Shown here: piece after piece, positions 10,251 to 18,518 of the stretch
How the letters are laid out: every line of letters begins with the position of its first letter
Position numbering within the stretch: position 1 is the first letter of the stretch
Source of the DNA: UMGS1933 sp045593405
GTDB lineage: Bacteria; Bacillota; Clostridia; TANB77; CAG-508
Reading direction: 5' to 3'
NCBI GenBank assembly: GCA_045593405.1
Contig: JAZNWN010000002.1
Location: 1-39,890, forward strand
DNA length: 39,890 nucleotides
The notes under the pieces: generated by a model
Databases searched by the model: none
Seen by the model: only the letters and a program-made list of their open reading frames with translations
What the model was told of the DNA's origin: nothing
Translations under genes and position numbers: made by a program

Positions 10251-11375
10251 ATGTATCAATATTCAAAAAGACCAAGTAAGTTTAAAAAATTTATTCTTAT
10301 TTCTTTACTTATGTTAGCAGTTTCAGTAGGAAGTATTTTTATATACGCAATGTATACAAAAATAGAAGTTAAAGATTATAGTAGCAGTCCAGAAACAACA
10401 GCAACTAGGCTTTACAGCCAAAATGCAGAAACAGATGAAGAGGATTTTAGTAACACATTAGAAGATGTAACAAAATGTGTTGTTGGGATATCTAAAATTA
10501 AAAATACAGGAACAGCAATTTTAGATTCAAAAGCTACCGAGGAACTAGGTTTGGGAAGCGGAATAGTTGTTTCAGAAAATGGTTATATAGTTACAAATTG
10601 GCATGTTTCAGGGAATAAATATACTAATTGTTACGTTACATTAGAAAATGGCGAAACATATAAAGGAAGTGTTACATGGGCAGACTCAGACTTGGATTTA
10701 GCAATTGTAAAGATAAATGCAAATGGATTAAGGTATTTAAAATTGGGAGATTCTGATAAAATTAAATTAGGACAAGAAGTTTGTGCAATAGGAAATCCTA
10801 TTGGTATAGAATTTCAAAGGACAGTAACTTCTGGTATTATTAGTGGATTAAATAGAACAATAAAAGTTGATGATGAAAAAGGAGAAAGCTATATGGAAGA
10901 TTTAATACAAACAGATGCAAGTATTAATTCGGGAAATAGCGGAGGGCCATTAATAAATAAAGATGGAGAAGTTATAGGAATAAATTCTATTAAAATAGTA
11001 TCTGCAGAAGGTATTGGTTTTGCAATTCCTATAAATATTATAAAACCAATAATAGAAAGCTATATACAAAACGATAAATTTGAAGAAGCATATTTAGGGA
11101 TATTTGCCTATGATACAGAAGTAAATAGATATTTAAATTCTAATTTAGATTTTAATAATGGAATATATGTAGTAAAAATATCTTCGGATGGACCAGCAGT
11201 AAGAAGCGGGTTAAAAGTAGGAGATATAATAACAAAAGTAGATGATTATACGGTGAATAAAATGAGTGAACTGAGAAGCTATATATATCAAAAAGCACCA
11301 GGAGATAAAGTGGTTTTAACAATTAATAGAAATAATAAGGAATATACAATTAATATAACATTGGGAGAAAGATAA
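10251..11375 (+). CDS. htrA: HtrA/DegP-like membrane-anchored serine protease
   Basis: 374 residues. A basic N-terminus is followed by one transmembrane segment (about 14-34) and a linker. The trypsin-like domain (about 70-275) has the S1C triad: His118 in TNWHVS, Asp149 in DSDLDLA and Ser230 in NSGNSGGP. A PDZ domain (about 290-370) follows. It should degrade or refold misfolded exported proteins at the outer face of the membrane. ATG 10251 sits 6-8 nt after GGAGGAAG. Repeats lie on both sides: family A upstream, and family B downstream, whose terminal repeat overlaps the TAA stop. Single-gene transcription unit. Confidence 0.95.
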   Translation: MYQYSKRPSKFKKFILISLLMLAVSVGSIFIYAMYTKIEVKDYSSSPETTATRLYSQNAETDEEDFSNTLEDVTKCVVGISKIKNTGTAILDSKATEELGLGSGIVVSENGYIVTNWHVSGNKYTNCYVTLENGETYKGSVTWADSDLDLAIVKINANGLRYLKLGDSDKIKLGQEVCAIGNPIGIEFQRTVTSGIISGLNRTIKVDDEKGESYMEDLIQTDASINSGNSGGPLINKDGEVIGINSIKIVSAEGIGFAIPINIIKPIIESYIQNDKFEEAYLGIFAYDTEVNRYLNSNLDFNNGIYVVKISSDGPAVRSGLKVGDIITKVDDYTVNKMSELRSYIYQKAPGDKVVLTINRNNKEYTINITLGER

Positions 11376-11552
11376 ATAATAATTTAGATGAATTTCAGCC
11401 TACCTTTTGTATAATTTTCTAAAAAATTAAATTCTCCAAGGCATACGCGGGTATTCCCTCGCCTCAAAGGGCTGTCGAATGTTAATTTTTTATAAAATAT
11501 ACAAAACGGCTGAAATTTTAAAATTATTATATTGTTATCTAAATTATTATTT
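11374..11552. repeat. MITE-like repeat, family B, with long imperfect hairpin
   Basis: Ends AAATAATAATTTAGAT and ATCTAAATTATTATTT are a perfect 16-bp inverted repeat whose first 12 bases equal the family A terminus. Inside, a nested hairpin runs from AATTTCAGCC to GGCTGAAATTT with long A/T arms and a GC-rich tip (11437-11475). The element overlaps the htrA stop codon. It could be a non-autonomous transposable element, an RNA-forming element used as a terminator, or both. Confidence 0.65.
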
Positions 11553-11579
11553 TTTCTAGTAATAAAAAAATATATATGA

Positions 11580-11585
11580 TATAAT
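11580..11585 (+). promoter_or_regulatory. Extended -10 promoter for superoxide reductase
   Basis: TGATATAAT (extended TGn-TATAAT) lies about 27 nt before the start codon of the next gene. The -35 is weak. Confidence 0.5.
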
Positions 11586-11611
11586 ACAAAGCAATAAAAG
11601 GAGGAATTGAT

Positions 11612-11986
11612 ATGAGTAAATTAGTAATAAAAAAATGTAATTCATGTGGAGCAATGGTAAAAGTAATTGAAGATTGTACTTGTGAGAATTGCGGAATTAA
11701 GTGTTGCGGAGAGGAAATGAAAGAATTAGTTCCAAATACTGTTGATGCAGCAAAAGAAAAACATGTTCCTATATGCCAAATATATGGAGAAAAAATAATA
11801 GTAAGAGTAAACCATGTAATGGAAGAAGAACATTACATAGAATGGATAGCATGTGTAAACAAAAATAGAGAGCATATAAAATATTTAGAACCAGGAGATG
11901 TAGCAGAAGTAACATTTAAATATAAACCAGGTTCAACAATTTATGCATATTGTAATAAACACGGATTATGGAAAAGTGATGTATAA
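11612..11986 (+). CDS. dfx: Desulfoferrodoxin-type superoxide reductase
   Basis: 124 residues. It reduces superoxide to peroxide without making oxygen, a defence typical of anaerobes. The N-terminal desulforedoxin-like domain has Cys9, Cys12 and the Cys31-Cys32 pair (centre I). The C-terminal neelaredoxin domain has the catalytic Fe ligands His51, His68, His74, Cys114 and His117, with Glu49 next to His51 as in the family (EKHVP, VNHVMEEEH, YCNKHGLW). The loop between the centre I pairs holds three extra cysteines (22, 24, 27), which is unusual. ATG is preceded by AAAGGAGG. It ends in a terminator shared with the convergent peptidase gene. Confidence 0.95.
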   Translation: MSKLVIKKCNSCGAMVKVIEDCTCENCGIKCCGEEMKELVPNTVDAAKEKHVPICQIYGEKIIVRVNHVMEEEHYIEWIACVNKNREHIKYLEPGDVAEVTFKYKPGSTIYAYCNKHGLWKSDV

Positions 11987-11987
11987 T

Positions 11988-12021
11988 AAAAAAAGTTGGT
12001 AAATTTTACCAACTTTTTTTA
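11988..12021. terminator. Bidirectional terminator between superoxide reductase and M14 peptidase
   Basis: Palindrome AAAGTTGGTAAA / TTTTACCAACTTT with an A-run before and a T-run after, so it works on both strands for the two convergent genes. Confidence 0.9.
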
Positions 12022-13298
12022 TTATAAAATAGACCCTACAACTAATATTCCCAAATTATCATTATAAATTTCATCAAATTGAGTAATAGGTAGTGGATTT
12101 TGCCCAATGCCTGCTTCTACCGTATAGCCAGGCCTTCTGTATTGTTGTAGAAACCAATCTTTATAACCTGCAAAACTTGAGGCAAAAGGAACTTCTGCTA
12201 AAAGATATCCACTTGCATTTGCAAAAATATTACCAATTGCTTCTGCTTCTGGTGGAGCATAATCTTGAAATTCCCAATAAATTTCTTGCCCTTGGGTATG
12301 GTAAGCTAAAATTAATCTAAAATTATGCATTAAAGTAAAATTATATAAAGCAATAGATTCTGGCTCTGTAAGAGGACCGAAAACCTACAAAATCACGAGG
12401 AGCAGGAGTTGTAAAACCTTGTAAAAATTTAATTTCTCTTGCTTGTTCCCATCCGGCAGGGAACTGCAGATTTAAATCTACACCGTTTATATTTGCTTTC
12501 CAGCCACTTGGAAACGGAATACTAGGATAATTTCTTGAAATTGTTCTTGCTTTTTGGTAAGCAGTTGAACTAGTGTTTATACTACCTGTTACTAAATCAA
12601 CTCCGTCAGGATTACACATTGGAACAATGTAAATTGAAGAATATTCGAATATGTCTCGAGAGTTATAACCATAAATGGTAGTGTTATTTACCAAGCTTAA
12701 GCAAAAATCTTCTATAAATTTCATGAGTAGAGGAGAAGTAATCCATTCATTAGCATGGATTGCAGCTGAATAAAACACCTCATTTGGACCATTTCCAATT
12801 CTTATAAAAGGTATATTTTTGCCTAAAACACTTTGCCCAATGTTTCCGTGTAGTTAAAAAGGGGTATATGTTTGTTAATGCATTAATATTTAAATTTAAA
12901 ACTGTAGAAGTATAACTTATATTTGTTGGAACAATATTTCCAAAAGGAATTAAAATTCTTTGCCCAACAGATAAATTTTCAGAAGAAATATCTGGATTTG
13001 CAAACAATATTCTAGTAATAGTTGTTTTAAATCTATTTGCTAAACTAAATAATGTATCACCAGATTTTACAGTATATGAAGTTTGCCCGTTTATGTAAGG
13101 ATATAAAGCATTCCAAGTTGATGTACCAACAACTCCATCAGGAGGTAATCCGAAGTTTCGTTGGAAATTTCTTACAGCAGTTTGAGTATTATTACTAAAA
13201 ATTCCATCTATAAAACCACTATAAAATCCTATTTTCATTAAAATACTTTGAAAAAACTCCACCATAGGACCTCTAGAGCCTAGACGTAATATTTCCAT
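12022..13298 (-). CDS. LysM/peptidoglycan-binding M14 carboxypeptidase, needs two +1 shifts at CGG
   Basis: Read as one gene with two +1 shifts it gives 424 residues: peptidoglycan-binding domain (about 1-65), LysM (75-118) and an M14 zinc carboxypeptidase, most like gamma-D-Glu-diaminopimelate endopeptidases that trim cell-wall peptides. Zinc ligands are His and Glu in HANEW and the His of AYHTQG; the catalytic Glu is in VEAGIG. In zero frame the gene breaks at CGG 12848-12846 (frame then closes at 12780) and again at CGG 12379-12377. Skipping each C gives FLTT-G-NIGQSVLGK and FVGF-G-PLTEPES, which are family-like. Length minus the two skipped bases is divisible by three. Start ATG follows AGGTGAT. 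No signal peptide; related spore or cortex enzymes also lack one. If no recoding occurs it is a pseudogene. Confidence 0.88.
12376..12379 (-). other. Recoding site CGGT (M14 peptidase, second)
   Basis: Minus-strand sequence TTT CGG TCC in the upstream frame. Omitting C12379 gives TTT GGT CCT CTT and the frame that ends at 12022. Without the shift translation ends 13 codons later. The predicted inserted residue is Gly in GFGPLTEPE. Confidence 0.85.
12845..12848 (-). other. Recoding site CGGA (M14 peptidase, first)
   Basis: Minus-strand ACA CGG AAA in the upstream frame (450 nt from the start, exactly in phase). Omitting C12848 gives ACA GGA AAC ATT, leading into GNIGQSVLGK, which matches the usual start of the M14 domain. 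Without the shift translation stops after 22 codons. Confidence 0.87.
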
Positions 13299-13433
13299 AT
13301 AATCACCTAAATTATTATATGAATTATAGTTAATAATTGTTATTATTTTTGCATAAAATTTAGAATAATATTTAAAAAAGAGATAGAATATGGTAAAATA
13401 CTTTTAAATGAAATAAGATTTGGAGGAATAAAT

Positions 13434-13835
13434 ATGTTAAAAGAATTTAAAAAATTTATAGCAAGAGGAAATGTAATAGACTTAGCAGTTGGTGTGATTA
13501 TGGGTGGAGCATTTGGAAAAATAGTTACTTCATTAGTGTCAGATGTGCTAACACCAGCTATAGGAATTGTAATGGGAGGAATCGATTTTACAGGATTAAA
13601 TTTTACAATAAAAGATTCAGTAATTTCTTATGGTAATTTTATACAAAATATTATAGATTTTTTAATTCAAGCATTTTGTATTTTTATATTTGTAAAATTA
13701 ATAAACAAGTTCTTTACTAAAAAAGAAGAAGAAACAAAAACTGTGGAACCAGTAAAATCACAAGAGGTACAATTACTAGAAGAAATAAGAGATTTACTAA
13801 AAGAGAAAAATAATATAGAAGAAAAGATAGATTAA
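13434..13835 (+). CDS. mscL: Large-conductance mechanosensitive channel MscL
   Basis: 133 residues, normal length. The N-terminal amphipathic stretch (LKEFKKFIARGNVIDLAVG) and first transmembrane helix with the glycine-rich VIMGGAFGKIV constriction are typical. A second helix (about 73-95) and a charged C-terminal helix with a Glu/Lys-rich end follow. It opens under hypo-osmotic membrane tension to release solutes. ATG is preceded by GGAGG. Divergent from the M14 peptidase. Confidence 0.97.
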   Translation: MLKEFKKFIARGNVIDLAVGVIMGGAFGKIVTSLVSDVLTPAIGIVMGGIDFTGLNFTIKDSVISYGNFIQNIIDFLIQAFCIFIFVKLINKFFTKKEEETKTVEPVKSQEVQLLEEIRDLLKEKNNIEEKID

Positions 13836-13836
13836 T

Positions 13837-13861
13837 GTAGGGGCGATTTTAATCGCCCGTT
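13837..13861. repeat. Short palindromic repeat GTAGGGGCGATT type
   Basis: GTAGGGGCGATT / AATCGCCC hairpin directly after the mscL stop. The same unit recurs at 20515-20539, a sign of a dispersed small repeat. It has no T-run, so terminator function is doubtful. Confidence 0.7.
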
Positions 13862-13892
13862 ACTTCGAAGAAGATACTGGGTAATAATACTG

Positions 13893-13912
13893 GGGCTGGT
13901 CTTGACCAGCCC
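13893..13912. repeat. Short palindrome GGGCTGGTC
   Basis: GGGCTGGTC TT GACCAGCCC, a 9-bp perfect inverted repeat. A near relative is at 28588-28609 (GGGCTGGTTTTAACCAGCC). Confidence 0.65.
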
Positions 13913-13935
13913 GTAAAATTTTCTAAGGAGGATTT

Positions 13936-14502
13936 ATGGGAATATTAAGTATAGTAGTTATTGCAGTTGGTCTTGCGATGGATGCCTTTGCAGTAGCAAT
14001 TTGTAAAGGGCTTTCTATGAAAAAAATGAGTTGGAGAAAAGGTCTTATAGTAGGGGGATATTTTGGTTTTTTTCAAGCTTTTATGCCGCTTCTTGGCTAC
14101 ATGTTAGGTGTTGGATTTCATGAAAAAGTTACTCAGGTAGATCATTGGTTTGCATTTGTTCTTTTATCAGCCATAGGAATAAATATGATAAAAGAAGCAT
14201 TATCAAAAGAAGAAGAATGTAAAAATGATAGCGTGAATTTTAAAGAAATGGTAGTTTTAGCTGTGGCAACTAGTATAGATGCATTGGCTGTTGGAATAAC
14301 AATGGCATTTTTAGAAGTAAATGTAATATCAGCCATATTATTAATAGGTATAATAACATTTGTAATTTCTGTTATAGGTGTAAAAATTGGTAATGTTTTC
14401 GGAGATAAATATGAGAAAAAAGCAGAATTTATTGGCGGAATTATTTTAATATTGATGGGAACAAAAATCTTATTAGAACATTTGGGTGTGATAAATTTTT
14501 AA
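13936..14502 (+). CDS. mntP: Manganese efflux pump MntP
   Basis: 188 residues with six predicted membrane helices in two related halves. The paired motifs AVGLAMDAFAVAICKG and AVATSIDALAVGITMA carry the membrane aspartates typical of MntP/YebN; each half also has GxxxGxFQ or GxKIG-like helices. It exports Mn2+ and protects against Mn excess. Strong AAGGAGGATTT site before the ATG at 13936. In many bacteria this gene sits under a yybP-ykoY riboswitch; here the 100 bp upstream holds only two small palindromes and I see no aptamer. It may be co-transcribed with mscL. Confidence 0.95.
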   Translation: MGILSIVVIAVGLAMDAFAVAICKGLSMKKMSWRKGLIVGGYFGFFQAFMPLLGYMLGVGFHEKVTQVDHWFAFVLLSAIGINMIKEALSKEEECKNDSVNFKEMVVLAVATSIDALAVGITMAFLEVNVISAILLIGIITFVISVIGVKIGNVFGDKYEKKAEFIGGIILILMGTKILLEHLGVINF

Positions 14503-14505
14503 AAT

Positions 14506-14565
14506 GTAGGGGCGCATGATTGCGCCCTGATTTTTAGTTATAGGGCGCAGATCAAGCACCCCTAC
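14506..14565. repeat. Paired short palindromic repeats
   Basis: GTAGGGGCGCATGATTGCGCCC, then 14 nt, then AGGGCGCAGATCAAGCACCCCTAC. The outermost GTAGGGG and CCCCTAC pair with each other, so two units face each other, as in the interior of the family A element. Confidence 0.7.
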
Positions 14566-14582
14566 AAATATTAATAAAATTA

Positions 14583-14612
14583 CTGACAAGGTAAGGTTCT
14601 ATATGTTATAAT
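14583..14612 (+). promoter_or_regulatory. Promoter of the slipin gene
   Basis: CTGACA, 18 nt, TATAAT with TGT before the -10 (extended). It lies about 35 nt before the ATG. Confidence 0.7.
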
Positions 14613-14646
14613 AAATACATATTTTAAAATAAAAGGAGGAATTTTT

Positions 14647-15387
14647 ATGACACCAATTTTAGTTTTAGTTGCAATATTATTAATAATTTCAACAAAGCAA
14701 ATAAACGAATATGAAAGAGGAATTAAGTTTAGATTTGGTAAATTTTCAAAAATAATGAAACCAGGTTGGAGACTAGTATTTCCAATAATTCATTCTTACA
14801 ACAAAGTGGATATTAGAACAAAAGCTGTTGATGTTCCAGAACAAGAAGCAATTACAAGAGATAATGTTTCAATAAAAATTAATGCAGTTCTATACTACAA
14901 AGTATTTGATGCATCAAAAGCTGTGCTTGCAGTTCAAAATTATAATTATGCAGTAGGACAACTTGCACAAACAACAATGAGAAATATAGTAGGTTCAGTA
15001 TCTTTAGATGAATTATTAACAGAAAGAGAAAAATTAAGCGCAGAAATTTGTAAAATAGTAGATACAGAAACAGACCCTTGGGGAATAAAAGTTGAGAATG
15101 TTGAATTGAAAGACATAGCTCTTCCAGAAGAAATGAAGAGGGTAATTGCAAAAGTTGCAGAAGCAGAAAGGGAAAAACAAGCTGTAATCACAAAAGCTGC
15201 TGGTGAAGTAGAAGCAGCAAATAACTTGGCTCAAGCTGCTAACATAATGGGAACAACTCCAGGAGCATTACATTTAAGAACATTATCAACATTAAATGAC
15301 TTAAGTAGTGACCAATCAAATACAGTAGTATTTGCAGTACCAATTGAAGGATTAGAAGCATTAAAAGGAATTGCAAATAGAAAATAA
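14647..15387 (+). CDS. Slipin / stomatin-like SPFH-domain membrane protein
   Basis: 246 residues. One N-terminal hydrophobic segment (about 1-15) anchors an SPFH domain (about 18-190): YERGIKFRFGKF, PGWRLVFPIIHSYNKVD and VPEQEAITRDNVSI are slipin hallmarks. An Ala/Glu-rich coiled coil follows (about 165-205). These proteins form oligomeric scaffolds on the inner membrane. The usual partner, an NfeD protein, is not beside it. ATG follows AAAGGAGG. Confidence 0.93.
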   Translation: MTPILVLVAILLIISTKQINEYERGIKFRFGKFSKIMKPGWRLVFPIIHSYNKVDIRTKAVDVPEQEAITRDNVSIKINAVLYYKVFDASKAVLAVQNYNYAVGQLAQTTMRNIVGSVSLDELLTEREKLSAEICKIVDTETDPWGIKVENVELKDIALPEEMKRVIAKVAEAEREKQAVITKAAGEVEAANNLAQAANIMGTTPGALHLRTLSTLNDLSSDQSNTVVFAVPIEGLEALKGIANRK

Positions 15388-15391
15388 GAAA

Positions 15392-15465
15392 TGAGAACAA
15401 GGAGACGGACCTATGCTCACAACAATTGTTGTGAACATTAGGCCCGTCCATTTGTTCTTTTTTTA
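15392..15465. terminator. Long bidirectional terminator hairpin
   Basis: Stem built from AGAACAA, GACGG, CCTA and CAACAA pairing with TTGTTG, TTAGG, CCGTC and TTGTTCT, followed by a T7 run. It sits between convergent genes (slipin and nucleosidase). Confidence 0.85.
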
Positions 15466-16131
15466 TAACTGACTAATAAATTTTGCACAATTTCTTGAAG
15501 CAAGTTTTAGATACTCATTAAAATCAACCTCGTTTTTTCCATTAGGAATATCTGAAATTGAACGTATAACTAAAAATGGAATTTTATTTAATGTACATAC
15601 TTGTGCAATAGAAGCACCTTCCATTTCAACACAATCACAATTAAAGTTTTGTTTGATTTTTTCTTTTAAATTGGTGTCAGTTAAAAATATATCGCCAGAA
15701 CCAATTATTCCAACAACTATTTTTTGATTATCTATCGTAATATTTTTACATTTTTCTAATAAGCTTTTATCACTATCAAAAAATTTGCCTGTTTCAGGAA
15801 TAAAACCTTTTTCACGACCAAAAGCGGTAACATCAAAATCATGTTGAACTAAAGTTTTGCCAAGTACAATATCTCCAATATTTAGATTTTCATTTAATCC
15901 ACCAGCAGAACCAACATTAATAATATAATCCAAATTAAATTTATCTGTTATGATTTGGCAAACTCTTGCAGCATTTACTTTTCCAACACCGCTTCGAACC
16001 AATAGAATTTCTTTATTATTTATTTGCCCAGTATATATTTTTAAATTATAAATATCCAATGAATTTAAATTTTCCATAATTTCTTTTACAGCTTCCATTT
16101 CTTGGATTTCAGCAACAATTATACCTATCAT
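15463..16131 (-). CDS. mtnN: 5'-methylthioadenosine/S-adenosylhomocysteine nucleosidase
   Basis: 222 residues, family length. It cleaves adenine from MTA, SAH and 5'-deoxyadenosine, clearing products of SAM enzymes; two radical SAM enzymes lie elsewhere in the window. Motifs: MIGIIVAEIQEME with the early catalytic Glu, SGVGKVNAA, VGSAGGLN, VEMEGASIAQ (nucleoside-binding Glu-Met-Glu) and RSISDIPNG with the catalytic Asp. Uses CGA (VRSGVG) and CGT (IRSISD) for arginine, which helps show that these codons read normally here. Single gene, convergent with the slipin gene. Confidence 0.96.
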   Translation of the reverse strand: MIGIIVAEIQEMEAVKEIMENLNSLDIYNLKIYTGQINNKEILLVRSGVGKVNAARVCQIITDKFNLDYIINVGSAGGLNENLNIGDIVLGKTLVQHDFDVTAFGREKGFIPETGKFFDSDKSLLEKCKNITIDNQKIVVGIIGSGDIFLTDTNLKEKIKQNFNCDCVEMEGASIAQVCTLNKIPFLVIRSISDIPNGKNEVDFNEYLKLASRNCAKFISQL

Positions 16132-16261
16132 AAAATCACCATAATCTTTATATCATAAAAATATATAAAAAGAAAGTGGAAAAGTTTATTTTGGTTGAGA
16201 TATCTTTTGATTTATGATAAAATTCAAGCAAAAGAACATATTTTGGAAAACAGGTGATAAA

Positions 16262-16675
16262 ATGCAAATAAAACTTATAGAAAGAATACCAACTCCTAAT
16301 GAATTTAATAATCTTACGGAATCAGTTGGATGGGGAAAAAGAGATAATAAAATAGTAGAAGAAGCACTTAAAAATACTTTGTACTCTATTTGTGTTTATG
16401 ATGTGGATAAACTCATTGGTTATGCAAGAATCATTGGAGATAAAACTATATTTTTGTATATTCATGATGTAATGGTAATACCAGAATATCAAGGGAAGAA
16501 GATAGGTACAGAAATTATGAAGAAATTATTAAACCAGATTAATGAATATAAAAAAGTAAATCCGGAAATAAGAACGTATTTAGGCGCATCAAAAGGAAAA
16601 GAAGGGTTTTATGAAAAATTTGGATTCATATCAAGACCTAATAATGAATTGGGTGCAGGAATGATACTTTATTAA
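16262..16675 (+). CDS. GNAT-family N-acetyltransferase
   Basis: 138 residues from the ATG at 16262, which follows AGGTGAT; an upstream ATG at 16214 lacks a ribosome site. The GNAT fold is seen in the acetyl-CoA loop VIPEYQGKKIGTEIMKKLL (the Q/RxxGxG/A type motif) and a C-terminal GFYEKFGFISRP. The acceptor is unknown. 21 bp separate it from the ylmH-like gene, so the two probably share a transcript. Confidence 0.9.
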   Translation: MQIKLIERIPTPNEFNNLTESVGWGKRDNKIVEEALKNTLYSICVYDVDKLIGYARIIGDKTIFLYIHDVMVIPEYQGKKIGTEIMKKLLNQINEYKKVNPEIRTYLGASKGKEGFYEKFGFISRPNNELGAGMILY

Positions 16676-16696
16676 TAAAAAATGAAAGGTATAAAA

Positions 16697-17464
16697 ATGG
16701 AAGATAAATTACTACTATCAAAAATAATAGACAAAATAAAATTTAGTAAGAGTAAAAATCAAATTACAAATTCAGAATTTCTAAATGAATATCAAATAAG
16801 TATTGTAGAAAAAGAGCTTAGAAGAAATGGGACTACAAATTACTTTTTTGAAGGAGGATATGAGAATTCTGAAAGTAAAATTTTAGTAGCATATCCCGAA
16901 AAACTAGGAGAGAGTATTGCGAGAGAAAATATAAATAATATTTTAAAAGCAATAAAAATTGAATTACCAAATGAAATTCATGGAAAGTTACAACATAGAG
17001 ATTATTTAGGAACTGTTATGAGTTTTGGATTAATAAGAGAGCGAATTGGAGATATTATTGTACATCAAGATTCAGCATATATAATAGTTTTAGAAGAAAA
17101 TGCTAAATATCTAAAAACTTCATTTGAGTATGAAAAAAGATTTAAAAAAGCTAAAATTTCTATAATTAATGTAAATGAAATAAAGACAAAACCATTAGAA
17201 TTCGAAGAAATAACAGTATCAGTAAAAGGGGTAAGATTAGATAGTATAATTAGTGAAATTATAAAAACATCAAGAAGGATTGCACAAAAATTTTTAGAAG
17301 AGGAAAAAGTTTCTATAAATTATGTTGTTGAAACAAAACCGACAAAAACAATAAAAGAAAAAGATATTTTAATTATAAGAGGAAAGGGCAAATTTATTGT
17401 AGCTGAGTTTTTGGGGAAAAATAAGAAAGACAAAGAAATTATAAAAATAAAGAAATATGTGTAG
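16697..17464 (+). CDS. ylmH: YlmH-like S4-domain RNA-binding protein
   Basis: 255 residues from the ATG at 16697 (GAAAGG upstream). The YlmH N-terminal region (about 1-85) is followed by the RNA-binding linker with HRDYLGTVMSFGLIRERIGDI and by a C-terminal S4 domain (about 180-245: VSVKGVRLDSIISEI, VSINYVVETKPTK, DILIIRGKGKF). In Firmicutes YlmH is linked to division (ylm cluster) and to rescue of stalled ribosomes; here it is away from ftsZ-sepF. Its TAG stop is formed by the GTAGGGGCGC repeat that begins at 17461. Confidence 0.92.
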   Translation: MEDKLLLSKIIDKIKFSKSKNQITNSEFLNEYQISIVEKELRRNGTTNYFFEGGYENSESKILVAYPEKLGESIARENINNILKAIKIELPNEIHGKLQHRDYLGTVMSFGLIRERIGDIIVHQDSAYIIVLEENAKYLKTSFEYEKRFKKAKISIINVNEIKTKPLEFEEITVSVKGVRLDSIISEIIKTSRRIAQKFLEEEKVSINYVVETKPTKTIKEKDILIIRGKGKFIVAEFLGKNKKDKEIIKIKKYV

Positions 17465-17483
17465 GGGCGCAGACCAAGCGCCC
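17461..17483. repeat. Short palindromic repeat that supplies the ylmH stop
   Basis: GTAGGGGCGC AGACCAA GCGCCC. The TAG of GTAGGGG is the in-frame stop of the S4-domain gene, so the repeat has inserted at, or replaced, the original 3' end. Confidence 0.7.
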
Positions 17484-17488
17484 TTTGT

Positions 17489-18394
17489 TTATTTATAATA
17501 TATTCCCTGATACAAATTTTTCTCTCTCATTATTTTATAAACATTATTTAAAACCCATTTTTTATGAATATTCCATTCTGGTGCAATTAATAAATCTTTT
17601 GGTGCATCACCTGAAATTCTGTGAATTATAATATTAGGATTAATATGAGTTAAAATATAAATAACTGCATTTAAGTAATATTCTAAACTAATAGGTAAAT
17701 ATTCGCCTCTGTAAAACATATCAGCAAGAACAGTGTTTTTCACAATATAACAAGAATGTATTTTTATTCCCTGAATATTTTGGGAATTTATAAAATTAAC
17801 AGTGTTTTTTATATCTTCTTCTGTTTCATCTGGTAATCCTACCATTATATGAGCTACAACATCTATGCTATATTTATTTAAAAGTTTAACAGCATTAATA
17901 AAATTTTGACTACTATAGCCACGATTTATTTTTTTCCCTGTTTCATCATTGGAAGTTTGAAGCCCTAATTCAACCCAAATATAGTATTTATTAGAATATG
18001 AAGCTATTAGTTGAACAATATCTTCTGTTATACAATCTGGTCGTGTTGCGATGGCAAGGGCTACAATTCTATTGTCTATTAAAGCAGCATCATATTTAGC
18101 TTTTAAATTTTCTAAAGAGTCGTAAGTATTAGTGAAATTTTGAAAATAAGCAATAAACTTATTAGCTCTACTTGATTTATAGCTATTAAAATAATTCTTA
18201 ACCTGATTAGAAATAGAAAAGGTAGAATTAATATGGTCACCAGAGCCTTTTTCACTACAAAAAATACATCCACCAAATCCACATTTTCCATCTCTATTAG
18301 GACAAGTAAAACCACCATCAATACATATTTTTAAAGTTCGCTCACCAAACTTATTTTTTAAAAATTCATTAAAATGATTATATCTATTTTCCAT
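17489..18394 (-). CDS. TIGR01212-family radical SAM protein (YtqA-like)
   Basis: 301 residues. The N-terminus NRYNHFNEFLKNKFGERT and the Fe-S motif region ICIDGGFTCPNRDG, GGCIFCSEKGSGD are diagnostic of the TIGR01212/YtqA group. The rest of the TIM-barrel includes ELGLQTSNDETGKKINRG and MVGLPDETEEDI. It should use SAM radical chemistry, probably on a small or RNA substrate; family members are linked to tRNA-modification pathways but no reaction is settled as far as I know. Arg codons are AGA/CGT. Divergent from the lipid kinase gene. Confidence 0.93.
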   Translation of the reverse strand: MENRYNHFNEFLKNKFGERTLKICIDGGFTCPNRDGKCGFGGCIFCSEKGSGDHINSTFSISNQVKNYFNSYKSSRANKFIAYFQNFTNTYDSLENLKAKYDAALIDNRIVALAIATRPDCITEDIVQLIASYSNKYYIWVELGLQTSNDETGKKINRGYSSQNFINAVKLLNKYSIDVVAHIMVGLPDETEEDIKNTVNFINSQNIQGIKIHSCYIVKNTVLADMFYRGEYLPISLEYYLNAVIYILTHINPNIIIHRISGDAPKDLLIAPEWNIHKKWVLNNVYKIMREKNLYQGIYYK

Positions 18395-18466
18395 GGCTCA
18401 AGTATAACATAAATATACAGAAAAAAACAGTAATCGACATAATAATTCAATTATCGCCAAAGAAGA

Positions 18467-18496
18467 CTTGAAAAGCTTTAAAAAATTTGATATAAA
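18467..18496 (+). promoter_or_regulatory. Promoter of the diacylglycerol kinase-like gene
   Basis: TTGAAA, 18 nt, TATAAA with TGA before the -10. It lies just upstream of the ribosome site. Confidence 0.55.
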
Positions 18497-18518
18497 AAAC
18501 TAAAAAAGGCAGGAAAAT

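Noticed and set aside
12022..13298. Three separate small genes, or a pseudogene from homopolymer errors
   Set aside because: The breaks are not in homopolymer runs; both are at an in-phase CGG and a single skipped C restores all M14 motifs.
13836..13935. Mn2+ riboswitch before mntP
   Set aside because: Only two small palindromes are seen; the conserved GGGGAGTAG strand is absent.
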